Assembly (NCBI GenBank): GCA_934339135.1 | Contig: CAKRHP010000002.1 | Coordinates: forward strand, 183,811 to 247,810 | DNA length: 64,000 nucleotides | DNA from: an uncultured Lachnospiraceae bacterium | GTDB taxonomy: Bacteria > Bacillota > Clostridia > Lachnospirales > Lachnospiraceae | Direction of reading: 5' to 3' | Part shown: positions 34,679-46,230 of the stretch, one piece after another | How the letters are laid out: every line of letters starts with the position of its first letter | Position numbering within the stretch: position 1 is the stretch's first letter | The notes under the pieces: model-generated | Database searches by the model: none | What the model was told of the DNA's origin: nothing | What the model saw: the letters and a program-made list of their open reading frames with translations, nothing else | Program-made: the position numbers and the translations under genes

Positions 34679-35242
34679 ATGGATAAAAGATCCTTTATAC
34701 GCGGATTTGGAACAGGTGTGCTTTTTGCAACGGTGATCCTCGGTATATCATGTCTTATGAGGACGTCAGATGCCGCTGTGATCAAAAAGGCAAAACAGCT
34801 TGGAATGACATATGAAGCAGGGGAAGAAACGTTGTTTCAGACATCATCACCGGAAGCAAGTGTAACTGAGAAATCGCCAGCACCGTTATCGACACCGGCT
34901 TCATCAGATCATAAGTCTCAGGCGACCGTAAAACCGAAGGAGACAAAAAATCCGGATAAAACGATCCAGAAAAAACAGACCGATCAAAAAGAATTCGATC
35001 AGGAGAAAAAGAAGATAAAAGATGACTTTGAAAAATCAACAAAAGAACTGCAGATCCAGGCAGGAGACTGGTCTGCTGAGGTGAGCCGTAAACTGGAGGA
35101 TATGGATGTGATCTCCGACGCAAAGGCATTTGATGCATATATGGATAAGCACGGGTACAGCAGTAAGATCAAAGCCGGGAATTACAGTATTACCAAAGGT
35201 GCTGATTTTGACCAGATTGCAAAGGAGATTACATCAAAATGA
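34679..35242 (+). CDS. Membrane-anchored protein with MltG-type LysM-like domain, no catalytic domain
   Basis: 187 aa. One N-terminal membrane helix (about residues 10-30, GTGVLFATVILGISCLM) is followed by a Ser/Thr/Pro/Lys-rich linker and a helical part. The C-terminal about 40 residues contain HGYSSKIKAGNYSITKGADF followed by DQIAKEI, which matches the LysM-like subdomain of the endolytic transglycosylase MltG. The catalytic Glu domain that should follow is missing and the gene ends normally, so it is probably a binding-only protein. It overlaps hisA by four bases (ATGA). Start ATG 34679 follows TGGAGG. Confidence 0.75.
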   Translation: MDKRSFIRGFGTGVLFATVILGISCLMRTSDAAVIKKAKQLGMTYEAGEETLFQTSSPEASVTEKSPAPLSTPASSDHKSQATVKPKETKNPDKTIQKKQTDQKEFDQEKKKIKDDFEKSTKELQIQAGDWSAEVSRKLEDMDVISDAKAFDAYMDKHGYSSKIKAGNYSITKGADFDQIAKEITSK

Positions 35243-36009
35243 AATTTCGACCATGTATTGATATTCATAACGGAGCAGTAAAACAGATCGTGGGTGGCAG
35301 TCTGCGAGATAATGGTGATCAGGCCCGGAACAATTATGTTTCCCGGTATGATGGAGCATATTATGCCAATATGTATCGAAAAGACGGATTTCGTGGAGGG
35401 CACATCATCCTGCTCAATCCGGCAGAAAGTGAGTGGTATGAGAAGGATCTGGAGCAGGCAGAGGGAGCTCTAAAGGCATATCCTGGTGGAATGCAGATTG
35501 GTGGAGGTGTGTGTTCGGATAATGCAGAGCAGTTTCTGGATATGGGAGCAAGTCATGTGATCGTGACATCGTATGTTTTCAAAAATGGAAATGTGGATTT
35601 CAACCGTCTGCAAAAGTTGTCAGACCTTATCGGAAAAGAGCATCTTGTGTTAGATCTGAGCTGTCGCAGATATGAGGATGGATATTACATTATGACAGAC
35701 CGCTGGCAGAAAAAAACAGATGTCTGCTTAACGAAGGAGACCATGGAAGAACTGCAGGGCTACTGTGATGAATTTCTAATCCATGCTGTCGACGTGGAGG
35801 GTAAACAGAGTGGGGTAGAAAAGGAGCTATTGACATTTTTGGGGCAGAATGTTTCTTGTCCTATCACCTATGCCGGAGGAATTCATGATCGGGGAGATCT
35901 TTTCTACATAGAAAGTTGTGGGGCAGGGAAACTGGACTTTACCATCGGTAGCGCACTGGATCTATTTGGTGGAAAATTAGCTTATCAGGATATGCTGAAA
36001 TACCGATAA
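35239..36009 (+). CDS. hisA: Eukaryotic-type ProFAR isomerase HisA
   Basis: 256 aa. It opens with FRPCIDIHNGAVKQIVGGSL, the hallmark of the His6/eukaryotic-type isomerase, with catalytic Asp8. The second acid lies in HAVDVEGKQSG, and the phosphate loops are MQIGGGVCSD and ITYAGGIHD. The enzyme opens the ring of ProFAR to PRFAR in histidine biosynthesis. It is longer than the common bacterial HisA (about 240 aa) and stands apart from any his operon. The start overlaps the preceding gene by four bases, so it may be co-transcribed with the motility operon. Confidence 0.92.
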   Translation: MKFRPCIDIHNGAVKQIVGGSLRDNGDQARNNYVSRYDGAYYANMYRKDGFRGGHIILLNPAESEWYEKDLEQAEGALKAYPGGMQIGGGVCSDNAEQFLDMGASHVIVTSYVFKNGNVDFNRLQKLSDLIGKEHLVLDLSCRRYEDGYYIMTDRWQKKTDVCLTKETMEELQGYCDEFLIHAVDVEGKQSGVEKELLTFLGQNVSCPITYAGGIHDRGDLFYIESCGAGKLDFTIGSALDLFGGKLAYQDMLKYR

Positions 36010-36049
36010 ACAGGGGATCTTTCGCTGGTTTTATTGGTTTGTTGAGAGA

Positions 36050-36082
36050 TTGTAACAAAGATTGTGGTGTAATTTGTTACAA
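36050..36082 (+). other. Inverted repeat after hisA
   Basis: TTGTAACAAA (36050-36059) and TTTGTTACAA (36073-36082) are perfect inverted repeats with a 13-base spacer. No T tract follows. It could be an operator or a 3' end structure of the long operon. The 341-base gap to the next gene is very AT-rich and holds this, a promoter and a palindrome. Confidence 0.4.
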
Positions 36083-36234
36083 ATATTACATGAAACAAAT
36101 ATTCATTTTAAATTTCGACAGATAATTTGATGTTTTTTACAAAAATACATCGATTTTTCTGTCGCTTTTTAGTGAAAATTAATGATAAAAAGAGGTTTTG
36201 GTTTTGTGAAAAGTTTTAATTATTGCAAATTGGG

Positions 36235-36262
36235 TTGATTTTTTAAAATAATGTGATATAAT
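36235..36262 (+). promoter_or_regulatory. Promoter of the SleB-type hydrolase gene
   Basis: TTGATT (36235-36240), 16 bases, extended -10 TGATATAAT with TATAAT at 36257-36262. This predicts a start near 36269 and a leader of about 80 nt. Confidence 0.65.
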
Positions 36263-36286
36263 TGTTACATAAATGTTAAGTGACAG

Positions 36287-36314
36287 CTGTTGTACAACAG
36301 GCTGTTTTCCTGTT
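36287..36314 (+). promoter_or_regulatory. Palindrome and overlapping hairpin in the hydrolase leader
   Basis: CTGTTGTACAACAG (36287-36300) is a perfect 14-bp palindrome just after the predicted start site. Its right half, AACAGG (36296-36301), can instead pair with CCTGTT (36309-36314). It could be a repressor operator or a switchable RNA hairpin. Confidence 0.45.
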
Positions 36315-36350
36315 ATATAAATATACGTCACTTTCATTCAGGAGGTTATC

Positions 36351-36890
36351 ATGAAGTTTAAAAAATATGCAACACTTTTACTATTTGCAATGTTAATTTT
36401 AGGTTTTTCAAAAAATACGGTATCAGTTGCTGCACAGGTAAGTGCCACAGCTACAAAGTCTGCGGTAAATACAAAAGTTAAGAAGTCTGCAAAGAAATCA
36501 TATAAAAAATCCGATCTTCGTCTTATGGCGTCCATTATAAACTGCGAGGCTGGAGCTGAGAGTTACCAGGGAAAGGTCGCAGTTGGAATTGTTATTATGA
36601 ATCGTGTATCATCCAATTCATTTCCAAATACCATTCGTAAAGTGGTTTATCAGAAGGGACAGTTCTCACCGGTTCGCAATGGTGCGTTAAAGAAGCGTCT
36701 TGCACAGTACGATGCCGGCAAAACAAAGAACAGCCAGTGGAAGGCTTGTATTAAAGCGGCTAAGAATGTCCTATCAGGTCAGGATTATATTATGTATCAT
36801 GGAAATAAAAAGAACTTTGATAGTTTTCACTTTTTTAGTGTATATCTTTCCGGAGCACGTTTCCGTCTGGGAGGACATCGTTTTAAATAA
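36351..36890 (+). CDS. Secreted SleB-type cell wall hydrolase (Hydrolase_2)
   Basis: 179 aa. A signal peptide spans about residues 1-27 (KKYATLLLFAMLILGFSK, then VSVAAQ). A basic Lys/Ser-rich spacer follows. The Hydrolase_2 domain is residues 58-179, with LMASIINCEAGAESYQGKVA (the Glu in NCEAG is the likely catalytic acid) and GIVIMNRVSSNSFPNTIRKV. Such enzymes cleave peptidoglycan, as in spore cortex lysis by SleB, but the lack of a spore-type N-domain leaves vegetative or germination use open. A strong AGGAGG leads the ATG, and a clear terminator follows. Confidence 0.9.
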   Translation: MKFKKYATLLLFAMLILGFSKNTVSVAAQVSATATKSAVNTKVKKSAKKSYKKSDLRLMASIINCEAGAESYQGKVAVGIVIMNRVSSNSFPNTIRKVVYQKGQFSPVRNGALKKRLAQYDAGKTKNSQWKACIKAAKNVLSGQDYIMYHGNKKNFDSFHFFSVYLSGARFRLGGHRFK

Positions 36891-36906
36891 TACTTGCAAA
36901 TAGACA

Positions 36907-36937
36907 GGGGGATTTCCGGAAGGAATCCCCCTTTTTT
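36907..36937 (+). terminator. Intrinsic terminator after the hydrolase gene
   Basis: GGGGGATT-t-CC (36907-36917) pairs with GG-AATCCCCC (36922-36931) and is followed by TTTTTT (36932-36937). Confidence 0.85.
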
Positions 36938-36978
36938 GATGAATTCATTTGTAAAGGATGTGTTCATAAAAAATATCT

Positions 36979-37006
36979 TTGCGAAAATCATTTAATGTGG
37001 TATGAT
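36979..37006 (+). promoter_or_regulatory. Promoter of glnS
   Basis: TTGCGA (36979-36984), 16 bases, TATGAT (37001-37006) with a TGG extended -10. The predicted leader is only about 30 nt, too short for a T-box. Confidence 0.6.
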
Positions 37007-37041
37007 GTAAGGAGTATTTTGTCACCAAAGGAGGAGACACA

Positions 37042-38736
37042 GTGAGTAAAGAATTAGAGAATGCAACAGAGGAGACAGAGGTGGTTTCCCGCAATTTTAT
37101 CGAGAATATCATTGATCAGGACATCGAAGAGGGGCATTGCAAAAAGGTGGTTACAAGATTTCCACCGGAGCCGAACGGCTATCTGCATATCGGACATGCC
37201 AAGTCGATTTTGTTAAATTCCGGTCTGGCTGAGGAGTATAATGGAACATTTCATCTTCGATTTGACGATACCAATCCAATGAAGGAAAAGACAGAATTTG
37301 TTGATTCCATTATGGAGGATGTAAAATGGATCTGCGGAGATCTGGATCCGGCACAGATATATTATGCTTCTGATTATTTTGATCAGATGTATGAATGTGC
37401 CATTAAGCTGATCAAAAAAGGTAAGGCTTATGTCTGTGATCTGACAGCAGATGAGATCAGAGAGTATCGTGGAACATTGACGGAGCCGGGAAAGGACAGT
37501 CCGTACAGAGAACGTTCTGTAGAGGAGAACCTGGATTTGTTTGAGAGAATGAAAAACGATGAATTTCAGGATGGCGAAAAGGTACTGAGAGCCAAGATCG
37601 ATATGGCATCACCCAATATTAATATGCGTGATCCGATCATTTACCGTGTGGCTCATATGGATCACCATAATACAGGAAACAAGTGGTGCATCTATCCAAT
37701 GTATGATTTTGCACATCCGATCGAGGATGCCATTGAGGGAATCAGTCATTCCATCTGTACACTGGAGTTTGAGGATCATCGTCCGCTGTATGACTGGGTA
37801 GTCCGAGAGCTGGAGTTTGAAAATCCACCAAAGCAGATTGAGTTTTCTAAGCTGTATCTGACTAATGTTGTGACAGGAAAGCGTTATATCAAAAAGCTGG
37901 TAGAGGAAAATATTGTTGACGGCTGGGATGATCCGCGTCTTGTATCCATTGCTGCACTGCGCCGTCGTGGATTTACGCCGGAGTCTATCTGCAAGTTTAT
38001 GGAGCTTTGTGGTGTATCAAAATCCCAGAGTTCGGTGGACTATGCAATGTTAGAATACTGTATCCGTGAGGATCTGAAGCTGAAGCGTCCTCGTATGATG
38101 GCAGTGCTTGATCCAATCAAACTTGTGATCACAAACTATCCGGAGAATGAGATTGAATATCTGGATGTTTCCAATAATCAGGAAAATGAGGAAATGGGGA
38201 CCAGAAAGGTTCCATTTGGCAGAGAGCTGTATATTGATCGGGAGGACTTTATGATCGAGCCACCGAGAAAATATTTCCGTCTTTATCCGGGAAATGAGGT
38301 TCGTCTGATGAATGCATACTTTGTAACTTGTACAGATTATGTGACAGATGAGGAAGGCAATGTAACGGAGGTTCATTGTACGTATGATCCGGAGACAAAG
38401 AGTGGTTCCGGGTTCCATGCCCGAAAGGTAAAGGGAACGATTCATTGGGTCTGTGCTGATACAGCACAGCAGGCAGAGGTTCGTTTGTATGAGAACATTA
38501 TTGATGAAGAAAAGGGTGTTTACAACGAGGATGGAAGCTTAAATTTAAATCCAAATTCTCTGACCATTATGGACCATTGTTATGTGGAGCCTGCTTTGGC
38601 AGAGGCGGAGAAGGCAGAAAGTTTCCAGTTTGTTCGTCATGGTTATTTTTGTGTGGATTCGAAGGATTCTTCCAAGGATCATTTGGTGTTTAACCGTATT
38701 GTATCATTGAAAAGTTCTTACCGTCCGAATAAATGA
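37042..38736 (+). CDS. glnS: Glutaminyl-tRNA synthetase
   Basis: 564 aa. Class I synthetase charging tRNA-Gln. The HIGH motif is intact ([19 protein letters not shown], His49-His52) and [20 protein letters not shown] is conserved in GlnRS. The second class I motif, normally VMSKR, reads VTGKR here (about residues 277-281), keeping the Lys-Arg but not Met-Ser. The C-terminal two beta-barrel anticodon-binding domains are complete to the usual length. The start is GTG, behind AGGAGG. It is followed closely by the DUF2225 gene. Confidence 0.96.
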   Translation: MSKELENATEETEVVSRNFIENIIDQDIEEGHCKKVVTRFPPEPNGYLHIGHAKSILLNSGLAEEYNGTFHLRFDDTNPMKEKTEFVDSIMEDVKWICGDLDPAQIYYASDYFDQMYECAIKLIKKGKAYVCDLTADEIREYRGTLTEPGKDSPYRERSVEENLDLFERMKNDEFQDGEKVLRAKIDMASPNINMRDPIIYRVAHMDHHNTGNKWCIYPMYDFAHPIEDAIEGISHSICTLEFEDHRPLYDWVVRELEFENPPKQIEFSKLYLTNVVTGKRYIKKLVEENIVDGWDDPRLVSIAALRRRGFTPESICKFMELCGVSKSQSSVDYAMLEYCIREDLKLKRPRMMAVLDPIKLVITNYPENEIEYLDVSNNQENEEMGTRKVPFGRELYIDREDFMIEPPRKYFRLYPGNEVRLMNAYFVTCTDYVTDEEGNVTEVHCTYDPETKSGSGFHARKVKGTIHWVCADTAQQAEVRLYENIIDEEKGVYNEDGSLNLNPNSLTIMDHCYVEPALAEAEKAESFQFVRHGYFCVDSKDSSKDHLVFNRIVSLKSSYRPNK

Positions 38737-38765
38737 TCTATAATCGGCAGAATGGAGGGGTTAAC

Positions 38766-39617
38766 ATGAAGGGTATTTTTTCAGGTCTTGAAAAGCTTGG
38801 TCTGGGAAAATTGGAGAAGGTGGAGGTATTTGAGGATACTTCTAAAAAAGAAGAAGATACAAAAGAAGGAAAAAGAAAAGCAGCGGCAGTTACCGAGGCA
38901 GACTTTCTTTTTGAAAAGACATATGTATGTCCGGTGTGTGATCAGGAATTTCACTCTAAAAAGATTCGTACCGGCAAGGTAAAGCTGTTGGCGGCGGATA
39001 CAGATCTGCGTCCTAAGTATCAGTATGTAGACTGTCTGAAATATGACGCTGTTGTTTGTCCACACTGTGGTTATGCTGCACTTGACCGGTTCTTCAAATT
39101 TATGATGCCGGCACAGGCAAGAATGATCCGGGAGAATATTTCGGCTAATTTCAAAGGACTGCCTGCTACGGAAAACATTTATACTTATGATGATGCACTT
39201 GAGAGACATCAACTTGCATTATTAAATACTGTCATCAAGAAAGCCAAAGAAAGTGAAAAAGCATACACTTGTCTTAAGATGGCGTGGATCTGCCGGGGAA
39301 AGGCAGAATCCCTTCCGGAGGATATGCCAAACCGGAAAGAACAGATTCAGGATCTTCAAAGTCAGGAAAAAGAGCTTTTAGAAAATGCTTATACCGGTTT
39401 TGAGACCGCTTTTTCTAAGGAGTCTTTTCCAATGTGTGGTATGGATGAGATTACCGTTAGTTATTTGCTGGCAGAACTTGCCAGACGTATTGGACGTTAT
39501 GAGGAATCCAGCCGCTGGATCTCCAGAGTGCTGATCTCCAGAGAGGCCAATGATCGTATCAAGAACAGAGCACGGGAAATTAAAGAACTGTTAAATAAAG
39601 ATATGAATAGAGCGTAG
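38766..39617 (+). CDS. DUF2225 protein with two zinc-ribbon-like Cys pairs
   Basis: 283 aa. Cys pairs CPVCDQEFHSKKI and VVCPHCGYAALDRFF are the DUF2225 signature and suggest metal binding. The rest is helical and TPR-like, ending with a segment like REANDRIKNRAREIKELL. The cellular role of this family is not established. It lies 29 bases after glnS with its own GGAGGGG leader and is probably co-transcribed. Start ATG 38766 was preferred to an upstream open frame from 38733. Confidence 0.88.
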   Translation: MKGIFSGLEKLGLGKLEKVEVFEDTSKKEEDTKEGKRKAAAVTEADFLFEKTYVCPVCDQEFHSKKIRTGKVKLLAADTDLRPKYQYVDCLKYDAVVCPHCGYAALDRFFKFMMPAQARMIRENISANFKGLPATENIYTYDDALERHQLALLNTVIKKAKESEKAYTCLKMAWICRGKAESLPEDMPNRKEQIQDLQSQEKELLENAYTGFETAFSKESFPMCGMDEITVSYLLAELARRIGRYEESSRWISRVLISREANDRIKNRAREIKELLNKDMNRA

Positions 39618-39631
39618 TTTTTTTACCATAT

Positions 39632-39670
39632 AAAAATCCCAACTGCTATTTGCAGACAGTTGGGATTTTT
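39632..39670. terminator. Bidirectional terminator between DUF2225 and DUF6062 genes
   Basis: AAAAATCCCAACTG (39632-39645) pairs perfectly with CAGTTGGGATTTTT (39657-39670) around 11 bases. A and T tracts flank both sides, so it can end transcription from both convergent genes. Confidence 0.9.
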
Positions 39671-39691
39671 CATGTCATAGAAATAAAAATA

Positions 39692-40414
39692 TTATTGTGG
39701 AAGGATGCTGTTTGTTTTATTCATGCTGCGGGGAAGGGCATCCTTGGAGTTTTTCCATGGTTTATCCTCGTTGCGGTAATCAAACTTGTCTGTAAACCAT
39801 TCCAGATCGTCTGTTACGCGTTTCATGTTTGTTAAATATACCTGATTCAGAGTCTGGATGAACTCCGGTAGACGTTTTCCTGACAAAGCAGATGGTGCCC
39901 CATCATAAAGCATGCCGAAATGCTTTGTACAAAATCCTTTAGAGGAAGCAAATTTCTGGCGGAATTCCTCGTCATGCTCATAGCAGTGGTAGATTGTGGC
40001 AAGATATCTGGAAAAGATCCGGTCGATCCGGTTACAGATATAACAGGAATGATTCAGATTTTCGATGTATTCTGTTACTGGAGAGACATTCTCCGTCTTT
40101 TTGGAAAACAGCCCCTTTTTGACAGGCTTATCAGAGGAGAGAAGCTCCTCCAGATCCCGGTTGGTACGCTGCATATGTGTGTGGAGGATCAGAGCAAGAC
40201 CAAGACGGTTCTGATGCTTATAAAGCTGCTTGACATGATGACTGCAGAAGCCGATCTTGTTTGTTTCCATACGGATATCATCTTCCATGTAGCTTGGTCC
40301 CATGGTAAATTCAATGGCATCGCGCTCCAGTGAGTCGTACATGGAGCAGACAGGACATTCACAGTCAACGGCAAATGCATCATTTACCGGAATAGTATAA
40401 AGCTGTTCTTTCAT
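39692..40414 (-). CDS. DUF6062 family protein, Cys/His-rich
   Basis: 240 aa. No signal peptide or membrane segment. Four Cys/His clusters are spaced evenly: CECPVCSMY, GFCSHHVKQLY, HSCYICNRID and GFCTKHFGML. The two halves look like an internal duplication (each has C-x2-C then C-x2/3-H), consistent with metal binding, though no ligand has been shown. The family is common in Lachnospiraceae and has no established function. AGGAG lies before the ATG on the minus strand. Confidence 0.8.
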   Translation of the reverse strand: MKEQLYTIPVNDAFAVDCECPVCSMYDSLERDAIEFTMGPSYMEDDIRMETNKIGFCSHHVKQLYKHQNRLGLALILHTHMQRTNRDLEELLSSDKPVKKGLFSKKTENVSPVTEYIENLNHSCYICNRIDRIFSRYLATIYHCYEHDEEFRQKFASSKGFCTKHFGMLYDGAPSALSGKRLPEFIQTLNQVYLTNMKRVTDDLEWFTDKFDYRNEDKPWKNSKDALPRSMNKTNSILPQ

Positions 40415-40482
40415 TTTAATTCTCCTTTACGCAAAGTTGTTTGTAATAACAATATCGTTTCCATAATAGAATAACTATCATA

Positions 40483-40511
40483 ATTATAACGTATTTGGCT
40501 GTGTTCGTAAA
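40483..40511 (-). promoter_or_regulatory. Candidate promoter of the DUF6062 gene
   Basis: On the minus strand, TTTACG (40511-40506), 17 bases, TATAAT (40488-40483), about 70 bases before the start codon. The -35 is imperfect. Confidence 0.45.
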
Positions 40512-40662
40512 CTTGAAATAGCTTTCCCGGGGCAGGGTCTTTGTAAAAAGATGTTATGAATATAGAAAAAATAAAAAAAAGAGATTAAAAGAGAATAAAA
40601 CAGAAAAAGATAGAAACCAATGAATTAATTACAAAAAAGAAAGATTTACTTACTTGGAAAAC

Positions 40663-40691
40663 TTGCACAAAAAAACGAAATGCAATATATT
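40663..40691 (+). promoter_or_regulatory. groESL promoter
   Basis: TTGCAC (40663-40668), 17 bases, TATATT (40686-40691), ending 11 bases before the CIRCE element. The stretch from 40515 to here is A-rich with no gene. Confidence 0.75.
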
Positions 40692-40701
40692 ATGTTTATG
40701 G

Positions 40702-41047
<346 letters not shown>

Positions 41048-41091
41048 TAAGACAGCGAATAATTGATCATTGCTGCTTTATCTGATAATGA

Positions 41092-42753
<1,662 letters not shown>

Positions 42754-42799
42754 CGATAAGCGGATCGAGCATGCTTGCATGTGAGAGCGCAACGGAATC

Positions 42800-42868
42800 A
42801 TAAACCGAAGGTTTATGGTGTAAATAGCGAAACCTTCGGTTTCGCATTAGAAGTTTCTTCGAAACTTC
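42800..42868 (+). repeat. Cluster of three short-loop hairpins after groEL
   Basis: Three perfect hairpins, each with a 3-base loop: ATAAACC-gaa-GGTTTAT (42800-42816), GCGAAACC-ttc-GGTTTCGC (42827-42845) and GAAGTTTC-ttc-GAAACTTC (42850-42868). The first two share reverse-complementary cores, so they can also pair with each other. A GATCGAGCATGCTTGCATG-like segment precedes them. This resembles palindromic repeat debris more than a single terminator, although it may stop or stabilise groESL mRNA. Confidence 0.65.
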
Positions 42869-42925
42869 CTCAAAAAAAATTATATATATGATCAGATAAA
42901 ACCTGGATAAGGTGAAAGGATAGTT

Positions 42926-43441
42926 ATGTATAACGAGGGATTGTATTCAGACACATATGTACATTCCCGGTTGACACAGCAGGAATTAATGCGTAGGCGG
43001 CTTATGTTGGCCGCCTGCGTTATTTTACCGATTCTTGCGTTGGTGGTTATACCGGGAGCATTAAAGATTTTAGGTCTGTTGGTGGCAGTAATCGCAGACA
43101 TTGTTATGATCTATTTTCTGCCGAATCCTCATATTGATTTTGAGTATGTCTTTGTGGACGGTCAGATTGATTTTGACCGGATCATTGCGGAGAATGCGAG
43201 AAAGAATATGTGCCGGACAGATCTGGAGAAAACAGAAGTAGTGGCTCCGGAGGGGTCTCATTATCTGGATGGCTTTCAGAATCTGCCGATACAGGATTAT
43301 TCCTCCCGGAACGAGGAGGACAGACAGTATATTATAGTGGCGAAGGCAGAAAAAGGAAACATTAAGATTCGGTTTACGCCGGATGAACGGTTGCTGGATC
43401 AGATGAAAACAAAGTCACGGAGTAAAATAAAAGATGAATAA
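42926..43441 (+). CDS. DUF6106-type membrane protein
   Basis: 171 aa. Two adjacent hydrophobic stretches span about residues 29-70 (LMLAACVILPILALVVIPGA, then ILGLLVAVIADIVMIYFL), followed by a soluble domain starting NPHIDFEYVFVDGQIDFDRI. The PHIDFEYVF...GQIDFDRI pattern is seen in a family of unknown function in Lachnospiraceae (DUF6106). The soluble part may lie on the cytoplasmic side. A terminator follows. No partner gene suggests a pathway. Confidence 0.7.
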   Translation: MYNEGLYSDTYVHSRLTQQELMRRRLMLAACVILPILALVVIPGALKILGLLVAVIADIVMIYFLPNPHIDFEYVFVDGQIDFDRIIAENARKNMCRTDLEKTEVVAPEGSHYLDGFQNLPIQDYSSRNEEDRQYIIVAKAEKGNIKIRFTPDERLLDQMKTKSRSKIKDE

Positions 43442-43461
43442 AGTGTAAACAGACAATGAAG

Positions 43462-43508
43462 AACGGTTGAATTTTGGTCAGATTGATCAATATTCAGCCG
43501 TTTTGTTG
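43462..43508 (+). terminator. Terminator upstream of guaB
   Basis: AACGGTTGAAT (43462-43472) pairs with ATTCAGCCGTT (43492-43502), 11 pairs with one G-T, followed by TTTGTTGTT. It ends the DUF6106 transcript directly before the guaB promoter. Confidence 0.75.
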
Positions 43509-45081
<1,573 letters not shown>

Positions 45082-45110
45082 TTTGCTGACGGAAGCATAA
45101 ACAGGATAGG

Positions 45111-45139
45111 AAGGGGTACTGTATGGTACCCCCTTTTTA
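45111..45139 (+). terminator. guaB terminator
   Basis: GGGGTAC (45113-45119) pairs with GTACCCC (45126-45132), followed by CTTTTT. An outer AA/TT extends the stem with a bulge. Confidence 0.8.
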
Positions 45140-45221
45140 AATGTTTGTAACGCAGCAAAAACTGAGGACAAAGCGCTGGTTTTGCTCTTTTTTAGGGTAT
45201 AGGAAATGAATAGGTGTTTTA

Positions 45222-45920
45222 ATGAAAAGGATAACGAAGCGGAAAAAACAGCAAATACGACGAACCGTTGTTTTAATAATCGCAGCTGGTATTATTGCGG
45301 CAGCAGCATTAGGAATGATCTTATCTATAACGGGCTATATATACAATCGATATTTTACAAAAGAACCTGTGATCGCCTATGATAAGATACGTGTTGATCA
45401 GCCGGAGATCACAGATGACTTTCTGACGGTCAATGGAAACTCCAGACCAGGGAGCAGGCTAAAAAAGGTAAATGGGATCGTGATCCATTATACTGCCAAT
45501 CCGGGGACGGGGGCAAAGGCAAACCGGGATTATTTTGAGAGCCGGAAGGATCAGGAGGATGCCACGGCCAATAAGGTCAGCAGTCATTTTGTCATAGGGC
45601 TGGACGGAGAGATCATACAGTGTATTCCGTTGAATGAGATTGCATATGCATCCAATGACAGAAATAAGGATACGATCTCTATTGAATGCTGTCATCCCAG
45701 AAAAAATGGCAGATTTAACAAAAAGACATATCATTCCCTGGTGAAGCTTTGTGCCTGGCTTTGCAGTCAATATGAGATTGCTGACAAGACAGATATCATT
45801 CGTCATTATGATGTCACGGGAAAGCTGTGTCCCTTGTATTATGTAAAACATCCTGACAAATGGGAGAGATTGCGAACCGATATATGGAATGAGCTGTTGG
45901 ATAATCAGTATAAAAATTAA
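45222..45920 (+). CDS. Membrane-anchored N-acetylmuramoyl-L-alanine amidase (Amidase_2)
   Basis: 232 aa. A very basic N-terminus is followed by one membrane helix (about residues 15-41, VVLIIAAGIIAAAALGMILS). The Amidase_2 domain runs from about residue 80, with zinc-ligand positions His in GIVIHYTANPGT and His/Cys in IIRHYDVTGKLCP, and SSHFVIGLDGEIIQCIPLNE in between. It would cut the stem peptide from peptidoglycan outside the membrane. There is no clear strong ribosome binding site, so the ATG 45222 start is moderately sure. Confidence 0.9.
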   Translation: MKRITKRKKQQIRRTVVLIIAAGIIAAAALGMILSITGYIYNRYFTKEPVIAYDKIRVDQPEITDDFLTVNGNSRPGSRLKKVNGIVIHYTANPGTGAKANRDYFESRKDQEDATANKVSSHFVIGLDGEIIQCIPLNEIAYASNDRNKDTISIECCHPRKNGRFNKKTYHSLVKLCAWLCSQYEIADKTDIIRHYDVTGKLCPLYYVKHPDKWERLRTDIWNELLDNQYKN

Positions 45921-45972
45921 CAATTATTTTTAATATAATTTTGTGCAAAACATAGAAGTATATGATTTTCGG

Positions 45973-46006
45973 AAAGAGTATATATTTTTAAATGTATATT
46001 CTTTTT
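45973..46006 (+). terminator. Terminator after the amidase gene
   Basis: AAAGAGTATA (45973-45982) pairs with TATATTCTTT (45995-46004), one G-T pair, followed by TTG. Confidence 0.6.
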
Positions 46007-46052
46007 GTTATTTTGACGTTTTTTTACAATAAAATTTAGAGAATATGACCTA

Positions 46053-46081
46053 TTGTCATTGGAACAATGGATTGCTATAAT
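46053..46081 (+). promoter_or_regulatory. Promoter of the large InlB-repeat gene
   Basis: TTGTCA (46053-46058), 17 bases, TATAAT (46076-46081) with a TGC extended -10. The predicted leader is about 140 nt and has no recognisable riboswitch. Confidence 0.65.
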
Positions 46082-46230
46082 GGCCTTCATAAAAACAGAG
46101 AGTTTATTCCATGATACACAATTAACTTCCGATATCAGTTGTATGAATTTGGGAGAGTATGGCCGATGTTAGACAGGGAATTATATTTACCAACAGGAAT
46201 CTGCAAGTGAGGCAGAATGGGAGGATTATC

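Noticed and set aside
36001..36010. Sigma-28 type -10 (CCGATAA) at the hisA stop
   Set aside because: No TAAA-like -35 at 15 bases upstream, and it lies at the end of a coding sequence.
36940..37041. T-box leader for glnS
   Set aside because: The predicted transcript leader is only about 30 nt and lacks the T-box core, so such control is excluded here.
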